Source: Patescibacteria group bacterium
GTDB lineage: Bacteria; Patescibacteriota; Patescibacteriia; Buchananbacterales; SURF-54
Reading direction: 5' to 3'
NCBI GenBank assembly: GCA_018818885.1
Contig: JAHIRB010000037.1
Coordinates: forward strand, 1 to 41,381
DNA length: 41,381 bases
Shown: piece by piece, positions 8,060 through 20,400 of the stretch
Layout of the letters: every line of letters begins with the position of its first letter
Numbering within the stretch: position 1 is the stretch's first letter
Made by a program: the position numbers and the translations under genes
Notes under the pieces: model-generated
Database searches by the model: none
What the model was told of the DNA's origin: nothing
What the model saw: the letters and a program-made list of their open reading frames with translations, nothing else

Positions 8060-9106
8060 TTACCATAAACGCTTGCCATATTCCCAAAACTCATCAACTC
8101 CTTGCCGTAATTTTAGCCAATACCACCACTCTACCCCCCAAAGATATGCTTCGTCAAAACCCGTTGCTTGCGCAAACCTTAAATTCATTTGCATTCTTTC
8201 GAAACTCATTGATTTATATTGACTTTCGAGTGTCATTGTTACCATTGGGATACCTTCTGTCCAAGGTTCAACTTGAAGTTCAGAAATAACTATTTTATTT
8301 ATATTCGGATTTAAATATTTGATAATATCTGCCCTGTAACGATAATACGCTGGCGGTAATGGATAATAAGTGTATCCTAAAGAACGATTCCAAACAACTC
8401 GATACATAGTTGTACCGATTGTGTCAGAAATACCTGCAACACCAGACCAACTACCCAACTCCCCGCTATCTGTTAATATTATTGGCCGCGAGTCTAACGA
8501 TTTTACCAGGGCTACTTCTTTTTCCAAAAAATCTTTATTAGGTGGCGGACACTCTCCAAAAATGGAAAGGAGAGGTTCGTTTTCTACTTGCCAAGAAACT
8601 ATATTTTTATATTGCTTAAAATGATTAACTTCTTCTTCTACTAAATTTAATATTTTTTCTTCTACTTCTGAATCAGCTAGATTATCAGTCCAAGCGGGGG
8701 TAAAGCATTCTGGCCAGCGCGGTTGCCGACGGCCTAAAACCAATACTACTTCTGCATCTACCAAATCAGCTGCGCGTACCATCCAATCGTAATCTTGAAA
8801 ATTGTACTCACCCTGTGTTCTCTCTACGTCGTCCCAATAGACTGGAATTCTTATTCTTTTTGCTCCAAGGTCGTATAAAATTTCTACAAAAACTTCCTGC
8901 CAATTCATGTTGAGTTCTATGGCATATCTTTTTGAAAAAGTTACTCCCCACTTTATAGGTTTATTAGTTCCAAAATCTCTAGCAAACAACAATACGATAA
9001 ATAGTAATAGTAGTGTGAGTAAAAGTGATAGCAGTATAAACCTTCGTTTTTCTTTTCTAAAAAAACGTCCTCTGACTAATTGAAAAAATAATCTAATAAT
9101 TTTCAT
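8060..9106 (-). CDS. Membrane-anchored glycoside hydrolase-like TIM-barrel protein
   Basis: N-terminal TM; GAKRIRIPVYWDDVERTQGEYNFQDYDWMV; SWQVENEPL; VISELQVEPW. Confidence 0.7.
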   Translation of the reverse strand: MKIIRLFFQLVRGRFFRKEKRRFILLSLLLTLLLLFIVLLFARDFGTNKPIKWGVTFSKRYAIELNMNWQEVFVEILYDLGAKRIRIPVYWDDVERTQGEYNFQDYDWMVRAADLVDAEVVLVLGRRQPRWPECFTPAWTDNLADSEVEEKILNLVEEEVNHFKQYKNIVSWQVENEPLLSIFGECPPPNKDFLEKEVALVKSLDSRPIILTDSGELGSWSGVAGISDTIGTTMYRVVWNRSLGYTYYPLPPAYYRYRADIIKYLNPNINKIVISELQVEPWTEGIPMVTMTLESQYKSMSFERMQMNLRFAQATGFDEAYLWGVEWWYWLKLRQGVDEFWEYGKRLW

Positions 9107-9107
9107 C

Positions 9108-10019
9108 TTATGATAATGTTAGTGCAAAAACTCCTAAACTAATTAACACTATGGCAAATATTTTTTTAGCTAGTATTTGCTTAGTTATGTTTTCTTTTAA
9201 TATCTTGGGAAATTTTACTGTTAAAATTGTGGTTAGAATCAATAAAAAGACATAATGAGTACCTTGTAAGGCAGAAACCAAGGTAACACTGCCAAGCATA
9301 ATAGCATATCTTTGTAGTATTGCACCAAAACTTCCAGCTGTTTGGCCTAAAATAAAAATCTTGCTTGTTCCCAGCTTCCCTGATACTTTTGGCTTAGACC
9401 TTAGAGTTTTAAGAATATTTTTCCGAACTTTTGGTATTGAAAATAGAATAACAGCTGCGAGCAAATTACCATACCTATTCCATATCAAAACAGAAAAAAA
9501 TGAATCATGATTATCATAAACGTATTTTTCTAAAGTTAGGGATACTGCAAAGAACAATGCAGTTAGAATTACGTAATATATTGCTGGTCTGCCAATTTTT
9601 TCTTTGCCCTGCGACATGCCTAGTATAAAACTTCCAGCAACAATTAGCACAAAAGAAACTAAGGCCCAACTGCTTAATGCTTCGGCAAGTAAAAAGTACG
9701 CCAGCACGAAAATTATTATCGGTTGCATGCCACCTATGATAGGAACAATTCTGGAAGATTCTTTTTTTTGTAAAGAAGTATATAAAAATACCAAAGCTAT
9801 AACAAAACAAATTCCTGATATTAAATTTATATATAAAAGTTTATAGCCGATCCAATCAAACCCCAAAGGAATTAACAAACTCGAAACTACACCAGAAAGC
9901 AAGCCCACAAAAAAAGCATAAGTTGTTGGTTTCAATCTATCGCCTACAATCAACTTATCAACTACAGCGGCTATAGCAAATAGAAAATATGCAATTGTAG
10001 CAATTACAATCCAGTTCAT
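9108..10019 (-). CDS. EamA/DMT-superfamily transporter
   Basis: About 10 TM segments, two EamA-like halves. Confidence 0.75.
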   Translation of the reverse strand: MNWIVIATIAYFLFAIAAVVDKLIVGDRLKPTTYAFFVGLLSGVVSSLLIPLGFDWIGYKLLYINLISGICFVIALVFLYTSLQKKESSRIVPIIGGMQPIIIFVLAYFLLAEALSSWALVSFVLIVAGSFILGMSQGKEKIGRPAIYYVILTALFFAVSLTLEKYVYDNHDSFFSVLIWNRYGNLLAAVILFSIPKVRKNILKTLRSKPKVSGKLGTSKIFILGQTAGSFGAILQRYAIMLGSVTLVSALQGTHYVFLLILTTILTVKFPKILKENITKQILAKKIFAIVLISLGVFALTLS

Positions 10020-10115
10020 GGGTTAGTTATTAGATATAAGATATCAGATACTAATGTCTAAAATATCTAGTATCTTATGCCTGATATCTGATTACTTTAT
10101 AATTTTCTATCTTGG

Positions 10116-11480
10116 TTAATACTGAAGCACAGTTTCCATAATTCTAGCTTCTTCTGGCTTTTTCACTATAACGCGTTCTACATTATAGGTTCCGAATTTC
10201 GAAGCTTCTAAAAATCCTTGCATAGCTGCTTCTGCCAGCCAACCAGACTGAATCCAATCAAACAACCATTCATTGGCATATTTAGGATCATCAGATGTAA
10301 TACCTGCGCCAATACCTTCTAGCCAGCGTTGATTGAATACTTCTTGCTGTCCTATTGGTGGTGCAATTATGATAGGCACACCTAACGAACAATAAAAAGA
10401 AAGTTCGCTTGGTTTTGTCCACAAAATATCTGTTTTTCTTAATGCTAAATTAAATTTTCTAAAATACTCATCCATACTATTTGAAAATAATACATTGACA
10501 TTCTTGCCAATATTTTGTCCCAAGCCCATAGCTTTTAGTTCATTTTTAAAATATGAATTTACTTCCTTGTGTATTCCTGCAACTAAAGTTACGTTAATTT
10601 GACGGCTAGTTATTCTTTCTTTTAAGCTCTTAACAACCTCTACCCCAAGTTCTCTTTGTGCACCTGCTCCGCCAACAGCAAACATCAAAGTTAATTTATG
10701 ATCTGATTTTTTTCTAAAATTTTTTACTCCCAAATGTCTCTTGATAGTAGCTTCGTATTTAGATATATAAATTCTGTTGGGATCTAGATTTGGTAAACGG
10801 TATCCAAAATCATGTCGCAAGGTTGTTAGCTTGTTATCACCCAAATTTTCTAGAGGCAATGGAAAGCCGGTTAAAAATATTTTGTGTTTTCGTACACCAT
10901 AGAGTTGCAACCTTTCCATCACACGACGCGAAGGTGCTAAATAATTAATCCTGCTTCTATGAGGATGAATTGGCACCCAGGCACGTGAAATATCTGTATC
11001 AGTTACTACTAAGTAAATATCTCCTCGATATTTATAATATTCTGCCATAAAAGCTGGTACAAAAAATGTGGTGATAAGAGGAATTTTCTTTTTGGATAAT
11101 TTTTTGATTAAATCCTGCCCCCAGCCTTTATCTTTAATATATCGATATATTGTCTTAAGTTGGAAACTGGGTTCAGAAAGATCACGTTTTGGATAAAAGG
11201 CCGGAATTCCTTGAAAACTTTTGTCGTAAATTTCAAAAGTCTTTTCACCAATAACTGGCACCGAACTAAACCGTGATATAAATTCATAAAAACTTCTACT
11301 CATTTGCCACAAATCTTTATCGTGTTCTGGAATGCCAGGGTAATTGTTGGCATTAATAATTTTTCCATCCATAGCAAAAACTTTCAAAGGATAAGCTGCA
11401 CGTTGATGACCATACCCCATATCAACCGAAACCAGCCACGCCTTATCTTTTACTCTATCTTTAAAAAACTTAATTCGCAT
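10116..11480 (-). CDS. GT-B-like putative glycosyltransferase (MGDG synthase/MurG-like fold)
   Basis: SVDMGYGHQRAAYPL N-terminus, C-terminal GVPIIIAPPIGQQEVFN region. Confidence 0.5.
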   Translation of the reverse strand: MRIKFFKDRVKDKAWLVSVDMGYGHQRAAYPLKVFAMDGKIINANNYPGIPEHDKDLWQMSRSFYEFISRFSSVPVIGEKTFEIYDKSFQGIPAFYPKRDLSEPSFQLKTIYRYIKDKGWGQDLIKKLSKKKIPLITTFFVPAFMAEYYKYRGDIYLVVTDTDISRAWVPIHPHRSRINYLAPSRRVMERLQLYGVRKHKIFLTGFPLPLENLGDNKLTTLRHDFGYRLPNLDPNRIYISKYEATIKRHLGVKNFRKKSDHKLTLMFAVGGAGAQRELGVEVVKSLKERITSRQINVTLVAGIHKEVNSYFKNELKAMGLGQNIGKNVNVLFSNSMDEYFRKFNLALRKTDILWTKPSELSFYCSLGVPIIIAPPIGQQEVFNQRWLEGIGAGITSDDPKYANEWLFDWIQSGWLAEAAMQGFLEASKFGTYNVERVIVKKPEEARIMETVLQY

Positions 11481-11483
11481 TTA

Positions 11484-14400
11484 TTATTCTTTAAGTATAG
11501 GTTTATGTGGTTTATTATTTTCTGGTGGAGTAGTCTTACTTGACTGAGTGCTACTACTAGACATGTCTTGAGTAGTATCGGATTTAATAACTGGACCACT
11601 TGATAAAGTGTTTGGTGGTCTAGTTATATCATTTGGTGGTTCCATTGTTGGACGACCACTTGTTGGACGACCGATATCATTACCTCCACCAGCTTTTTCT
11701 AAAGCAATATCTAAACTAACCACTTGTGCTTTTTCGCCTTCGCGTTCTGCTGGTAGTGGTGGTATATCTTTTTGGAATTTTTGATATCCTTGCTTTTCGG
11801 CGACTATATAATATTCATCACCAGAAGTTAAAAAACTATATCTACCCTTGGCATCAGTAACTTGCGTTTCTAACAATTTATTATATTGCTTATCAAAGAT
11901 ACGCATTATGGCATTCTTAACCGGTGTCTTGGAAGATTTGTCGCGAACCACTCCCCAACCCTTTGGCTTGGCCGGTAATGCTAATTTTTTAAATAAGAAA
12001 AATAGTCCAATCTGAACTCCAAATAATGATACTGTTGTTACGCTTGGTATTATTAACACTGGAACAAAAGCTAAAGGCACAGAACCAAAAGCTAAAGCTT
12101 TTTGTACTTTTTTAATGCGTCGTTTACGTAAAATTTCTTTTGGTTCTTCTACTGGCACGGCTGGATCTAGCGGTATATTGGCAGTAATCAATACATCCTT
12201 ATCAACTACATCAATAACATCTCCATGATAAATGTCTAAATATTTAAAGTCTTGTTTTTTCTTTTTTAATATTTGAGATGGAAAATTATATTGAGGTTTA
12301 GTTACTTGAAGATAATAGTAGCCTGGAGCCACTAAGAAATTGTATCTGCCTAATTTATCTGTCACCCTAGATCTTATCAAACGATTATTTGATCTATCAT
12401 ATAAACGCACAATGGCTAGATCAACTGGTTTTTTGGTAACTGCGTGATAAACTGCTCCCCATTTCTTTCTTCTTCGTCTGTTGATTAGATAAAATGGCTG
12501 TGTAAAAATATACTGCAAATATGCTAAAACATTCATAAAATTGAAGGCAGAAACCACAGTAGCACCGCTAACAGCTACTATGGCTGGTGCAATGGCAACT
12601 TCGGTAATTTGTTCAACATCTGGATTATTTACCAGATTTGTAATAGGCTTAATCACTGTTTGTTGAATAGCCTCTAATGTTCTAATTGAAATTAATTGGG
12701 TAAATTCAACAAGATTTTCTGAATTTTCACCAATATTCAAAACAATTTCTGTCAGACTTGATTCACTATTGTCTGTTTCGCTACTACAACCTGGATCATT
12801 TGGGTAGTCTACTAAATCATCGCCATCATTATCTAAACCATCTTGGCATTCTCTTGCAACTACTAGCGCATCACAATCATAACTACAACTTTCATAATTT
12901 TCTCCGGGTTCGCAAACAAAATTACCGCAACACTGCTCCACAACCGCACAGGTGCATTCTTCTATATCTACCGTAAAACAACTTGGGCAATCAATTGTAC
13001 ATTCTTCTTCTTCACCGCAGGCGCGATGTTCAACAGGTGCTTGATCTGGTACATCGCAATTATTTGAATCAATACAAGTTGTATCTTCTATATCATCAAT
13101 ACATTCACCACTCCAGCCACAAACCCAACTAGGTTCGCACATCTCACACGACTGCGTTAAATCTTCTAAACCTTCTGCGGTTCCACAACCATTCCTATCA
13201 TATGCTGTTCTGCGTCTTTCATCATTTACGCAGTCGCCCCATTCTGTATATTCCCACAATGGCGTACAACAATCTTCGTCTACATTACCATCACAATTAT
13301 TATCAATATAATCGCAGACTTCAGTAGTTGGAAAAACTGCTCCAGTACACGGCGACCAATAGCCATCAGTGCAACTTCGGCTGCCATATTCACATGCGCC
13401 AACATCGGTGTAACCACATTGGGCAACATCACCATTGGTGCAAAAAGAGCAATCTTCGTCGACTTGTCCGTCGCAATCGTTATCTAACAAATCATAACAA
13501 ATATCTTCTGTAGGATAAATAGCACCAATGCATGTTCCCCACGCTCCAGTATCGTTACAAGTCTGAGTTCCAAATTCACATACGCCAACTTCGCTTGTAC
13601 CACAATTTTTTGTATCACCAGGATTGCAAATAAGACAGCCTTCGTCAGTAAAGCCATCGCAGTCGTTATCTAGACCATCACCACAAACTTCAACTACTGG
13701 TGCCACTTCTCCGACGCATACTCCCCAAGTACTATCTTGTTGGCAAGTTCTAATACCATAGGAACACTCGCCGTTGTTGGTTTCTCCACAAACTTCGCTT
13801 TGGGTCGGCGTACATTCCCCTTCTCCACATCCTTGGTCCGCAAAGCCATCACAATCATTATCTATGCCATCATCACAAATTTCGGAAACAGGATCAATTG
13901 AGCCAACACATTCATCAGGCCAAAAACCATTTTCGTTGCAAGTTTGTGCACCATATTCGCAGGCGCCTACATCTGAATATCCACAAACTCTTTCCAGGCC
14001 AGGTTCACATTGACAGCCTTCATCAACAATACCATCACAATCGTTGTCTATGTTATCGTCGCAGGTATCACTTCCAGCCGGATTTATAGCACCATAGCAT
14101 ATACCCCAATTGCCGTTTTGCTGACAAGTTTGAGTGCCTAATTCGCAGACTCCTACTTCGGAAGTTCCGCAACTTCTGGTGTCATCGGGTACACAAGGGC
14201 CGCAGCCTTCGTCTGTTTGGCCGTCGCAATCGTTATCTAAGTTATCTGCACAAGTTTCGTTTGTTGGATTAATTGCACCAATACACGCTCCCCATAAACC
14301 ATCACTATCGCATGTTTGTATACCCATCTGACATATTCCGATGTCGTTTGTTCCGCATGGTATGGTTGTAGTTGGAGTACAAAAGCCCTCATCTGTTTGG

Positions 14401-17400
14401 CCGTCGCAATCGTTATCTAACAAATCATAAATTTCAGGTATTGGTAATACTCCGCCTACACACGTACCCCAAAAATATGTATCAAGACAGCTCTGCGTAC
14501 CTACAGCACATTCGCCAACATCAGTTCCGCAAGTTTGAGGGTCATCACCTGGATTACAGTCACAACTTGTTGTTTCGGGGGTAGGTACACAACTATAAAT
14601 ACAAGTACGCGTCCTTTGGCCTGCTACGCAATTTGACCAACTGCCACATGAATTAGGCGTTGTACAGCCACTATCATCTTCGTCTTGACAACCTGGATCG
14701 CATCCATCTCCAGAATTTTGATTACCATCATCACATTCTTCACCTGGTTCTACAGATCCATTACCACAAACTGCAACTGTTGTAGCTGATGAGTTACCTC
14801 CAGTAGTATCGTTTTCAAGTGCGTCAACTGCCCAAATAGTAAAATAATATAATGTACCATTAGAAAGGCCGGTGATAGTTGTTGATTGAGTAGTGTCGGT
14901 AGATAAATTACCATCATTATCTTCGTCCCATTCAGAAGCTCCAGCACCTCGCGATTGTACTTGAGATTGATCTGTGCCATACCAAATTTCGTAATGATCA
15001 AATATATTATCTGTTGCTTGATACCATGTTAAATCCACAGACGAAATAGAAGCTGGCGTGGCACTTAAATTACTAATATTTGTTGGTCCGGTAGAATCAA
15101 ATCTAAAATTAATATTACTTGCACCAGAATTCCCATAAGTATCTTCGCAAGTTACTGTAACAGTAATTGTGCCATCCAAATCGTCTGAAAGATCAATAGA
15201 ATTATCTACCATATTTTGAACGCTTATGCCTCCATCTGTTCCAATTTCTACGTTTGAATCAGAATAATCATAAGCAGCATTATTTGTTGCTTCGTCATTA
15301 GCCCAAGTCCAATCACAAAAGGATATATTACTTTCGGTTGGTGTCGAAGTTATCGCTGCCTGACTCTGAGTTGATTGTTTATAATAATCATAACCTCCAC
15401 TATTAACAGTGTCTGCAGAATATGTTAATTGCAAACTAGAAACTACTGGGCTAACATTATCTAAAGTAAGTTCTTGGGTTGCCGGTGATGCCTGGTCTTC
15501 GTAACCGTCGTTTGCTGTTAAGCGAAGACAATAGGAGCCATCGGCTGACGAGATATCAGTTGCTGTATCCCAATCAAAAGTTACTGTATTAGAACTGGAA
15601 GTAAGTATTGGGGTAACAGAACCAATTTGATATTCTGATGCATTAGCAATATCTGGTGCTGGAGCATTATCTGCTGTAGCTGGCCCCACTAAAGTTGGTG
15701 GGTCTAACCATGGCCCTCCCCCACAACTAGCACATGCGTCGGCACAGTATTCAATTTTTGCTTTTGTATTATGTGCGTCTATGTCTGCTACTTCAATTGA
15801 AATATCTACATAGCCAGTGCCATCAGTTCTTTGTGCTGCTGAATTAAATGTCCCAGTAGGTACACTGTTAGCTGTAGTTGTTTCATTAATATCAGTTTCT
15901 GTTTCTATTCTGCCGGAATCATCAATTGCCCATATCTTAAAGTAATATGTTGTACCAGAACTCAATGGAGTAATTGTTGTAGTTGCTGTAGTTATAGTTG
16001 ATAAATTTGCATCATCATCATCATCCCATTCAGTTGCTGTACCTTCTCTGTTTTGTACATCTGCTTGATTTTCGCCATACCATATTTCGTAATGATTAAA
16101 ATTTGTTTCTGTTGTTGCTACCCAAGTTAAAACAGCGGTGGTATAAGTGACACTATCAACTGCAAAACTTCCCATACCATCTGGGTTTGTTAAATCGATG
16201 CCTATGCTGTCACTTCCTATTGTACTTAAATTACCAACATTATCTTCTGCTCTTACGTAAAATGTTGCTGTATTGTTTTCTGCGCCTGTTAGAGTATCTC
16301 CAGAAGATTGAGAGGAAACTGGCGGTGTTGTATTATAATCAGCATAATATCCAGAGATACCAGAACCACCAGTATCTGTAGATGCGCTCCAGGTAACAAC
16401 AATTCCAGTGTCTTGCGACCACGTGCTACCGCTATCACAAGAAGCACTGCCTGGTTGGGTTGGATTAGTATTATCAAAAGTAAAATTAATGCTTGCTGCA
16501 GAGCCAGTATTACCGTAATTGTCTGTACACTGAACAGATAAAGTTATTTCCCCATCATCGTCATCGGATAAATCAATACCTCCTGTAAGCATTTCAGCTG
16601 CTGTAATATCTCCATCTCCTGCTGAGTCATCATCTATCTCAACATCATTATCATCATAATCATTTGCCTGGTCTGCTGCATCAGCATCATTTTCCCAATC
16701 CCAATCGCAAGAAGCAACAGTATTAGTGTCCGACGGAATAGACGTAAAGGACATTTGTGCATGCTCGCTTTGATCGTACCAATCACCGCCACTGCTGTAA
16801 TCCGGCGAAGCAGGAGTTGATATTGTTAAACTACTTACAGTTGGGCCAACGTTATCTATTGTTAACTCTTGTGTTGCAGGTGTTGCTTGATCTGCATTAT
16901 CATCGTTAACAGTTAGACGCAGACAATAAGTACCATCTCCAGAAGCAACATCTGTTTGTGAATCCCAATCAAAAGTAACAGTGTTAGAGCCTTCAATAGT
17001 AGTGATTCTGTAATTAGCAGTAGATCCAATTTGATATGTTTCTGCATTATCAACATCTGGTACACCTCCTTCGTCTTGAAAATCAGCTGTTGTAGGGCCA
17101 GATAAAGTTGGGTCCAGCCAAGGACCACCTGAACAACTAGCACAAGCATCTGCGCAGTATTCAATTTTTGCTTTAGTTTCGTCGTCGTCTGCATCATCTA
17201 CTTCGATTGAAATGTCAACGTAACCAGTACCATCTGTTTTTGAAGTAGCAGAATTAAACGAACCTGTAGGCGCTTGGTTTGTAGAACTAAAGCATGAAGT
17301 ACCAGCTGTTGTTGCTTCGTTTGTAATAAGCTTATCTATAGCCCAAATTTTAAAATAATATGTATTATCTGCTTCTAATAGGTTGACAGAAGTATCTGCA

Positions 17401-20400
17401 GTTGAAACAGTAGATAAATCTCCGTCTTGATCTTCGTCCCATTCTGTTGCTGTTCCTTCTCTATTGTTAACGTCATCTTGATCTTGTCCCCACCAAACTT
17501 CGTAATGATCAAATCTGCTTTCTGTTGCCGCAGTCCAGCCTAAAGTACAATATGAATTATCTGTATCTGTTACTGCTAAGTTTGCTAAACCGCTTGGGGC
17601 TGTGTTATCAAAACCATAAGTTATATTAGAATTACCTGTATTACCATAATCATCTGTACAAGTTACAGTTAACGTAATACCGCCATCAGTATCATCAGTT
17701 AAATCAATACTTGCACCCGACATATCTGCAGTAGAAATATCTCCGTCTGTTCCTATTTCTACATCAGAATCCGAATAATCATCTGAACCACCATCGTTTT
17801 CCCATGTCCAGTTGCATGATGCTAAATTAGTATCTGCAGGAGTTGAAGTAAATGCCATTTGAGCATGCTCACCTTGGTCGTACCAATCACCACCATTAGT
17901 ATAATCGGCAGATCCTGGATCTGATATGGTTAAACTAGAAACCGTTGGATCTGCATTGTCTAGGGTTAGATCAATTTCATTAGGCCTAACCTGTACATTG
18001 CCGTCTGAATCTTCGGCGGTTAACTTCATACAATAAGCGCCATCTGCAGAAGTTTCACCATCTGTTACAGAATCCCAATCAAATACCACTGTATTTGAAC
18101 CAGAAGAAGTAACTACTTTTGTAACAGTACCTATCTGATATTCATTACTATTATTTACATCTGGCAAAGGTCCTCCATCAGGATAATCTGCAGATTCAAC
18201 CGGATTAATAATTGTAGATGGAGACCAGTTTTCAGAAGAACAGCTTGTACACGCCAAAGCGCAATATTGCACATTTATCATTACATCAGAATCATCTATA
18301 TCTATTGCTTCCATATCAACTTTGACCAAGCCAGTACCATTAGTTCTTTGTTCTGCTGTATTAAAGGTCGCTCCTGGCGGACAATATGTTGTGTTATTGT
18401 AAGGTGTTGCTGCTTCTCCTGGATTATTACCCGTACCAAAAGCAGCTGATTTAGTACCGCTAAAACTATCGGTACATTCCCAGGTAGATATACGGCCGCC
18501 ACCGCCACCACTACCATCTTCCCAGCTTCCTCCTGTGCCTCCATTACCACCGTTAGCTGTGATTGTTGCACCGCCAATGCCGTTAAAAGTATTACCAACT
18601 CTAATATAAACCGTACCACCAGAACCACCACCTCCGCTGGCGGCTAATAATCCGGCACCAGCTGCTCCATTTGTGCCATTAGATGATATGGTGCCATCAT
18701 GAGTTAAAAAACCAATAATATTTAAAAGGATTATACCGCCACCAGTACCTCCAGTACCTCCAGTACCGGCACCAAAACCGCCGCCGCCACCGCCAGATCC
18801 CAAAGTCACTGGTGTCGTTTCTGAACCATTACTATAACCTTTGTAATTAACAGCGCAATTACCAACACTTAAACCGCCATCTGCTCCATAACCAGCGCCG
18901 CCGCCGCCAGATGTACACAATGCACCAACACCCAAAGGTCCGCCTGGTCCTTGTCCAGCTGCACCTGCTGTTCCACCATTATAACCCTTACCATTAGCTG
19001 AAAGCGTACTGCCTGGTTCAATGGTCATTGAATCAGCGAAAATATTCAAATTTGAAGTTATAGAAGAATTAGAAGACATAACAATACCATTGGTAATATT
19101 TAGCGTGGTAGTTGCTTCTTCACCTTTAGCTTGGTTAATTATGGAACTGTTATTAATACGCAAAGTATCTACTGCTATAGTTGGATATTTATTACCGCTA
19201 GTGTTAATAATTGTCCAGGTACTAGTTGATACTGTTAAGGTACCAGATAAATTTAGAGTATCTGTAGTGGTAGTTCTAATATTAGAAGCATTGTTAATGG
19301 TAACATTGCGATAAGTTAAGTCTGCTGCTGTATGCCATTGCCAGCCATCTTCAATAATTAGATCATCATTAGCTGGATCATAAAGACCAATAGTACCATC
19401 TCCACCATTTTGATAGCCAGTACCACCATTAGCTGTGTAAGTACCAGTGTAAGTATTACTTGTGTAGCTAGCATATATTCTGCCACCTCCTCCGCCGCCA
19501 CCAATATCATTAACACTTGTTCCACCATTGGCTGTAAAAGTACCAGTACTGCCAGCTAAAGTATCTGCTGTTATATTAATTCCACCACCTGAACCACTGC
19601 CGCTTTCAGAGACGGAAAGCAATACACCATTAACACCATTAGCACTTACAGTACCATTGTTAGTTAAGGTGCCTGCTACATCAAATTCAATTAAACCGCC
19701 ACCTGCACTTCCAGCTACCGAGAATGGGCCAAAAGTAGTACCACTACCTCCAGAACCCAAAGATTGCGGACTTGAGGATAAATCATAAGTTACGCCGCCA
19801 TAAGGAAGACTACCTGTATATGGATCCCCATTACCACCATAGCCGCCATAGCCACCTCCACCACCATTGCTGTTAGCTGTTGCGGTTTTTCCTCCTCCAG
19901 GGCCTTGGCCATCTTGTGCTGCAGCTCCGCCAGCATAACCTTTACCATTAGCAGAAATTGTGGTTCCACTATTAATTGTTACTGTAGCTGCTGTTATATC
20001 TAAGTTTGAGGTAATTGTTGAACCACTTGAAAGTGTAATTGCATCTGTGATAGCTAAAGTTAATGCAGTACCTTCACCGCTACTGCTACTAGCCATATGA
20101 CCATTACTTAAAACCAAATCATTGGCAGTAATGGTTCTTGCGCCAGAAACTGTTAGTGTAGCACCGCTGTTGATTGTAACTGTGCCTGTGCAAGTAATGT
20201 CTTCTGCTATTGCTGTATTGATAGAAAAAGTTATATTCGTACAGGGTGAAGGCATGTTATAAATAATACTTAAGTATGCATCAGTAGATCCTTCTTGAGT
20301 ACCAAGCCTAGACCAATGATCACCAGAAGTTTGTACACCAGCTATACCGACAGAAAACCAGTCGCTAGCCAAATTATCTTCCAAATCAGAATCAGCTGTG

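Noticed and set aside
13250-18400. DNA-level satellite or mobile repeat
   Set aside because: Repeats are in-frame protein domain repeats (FN3 and MopE-type).
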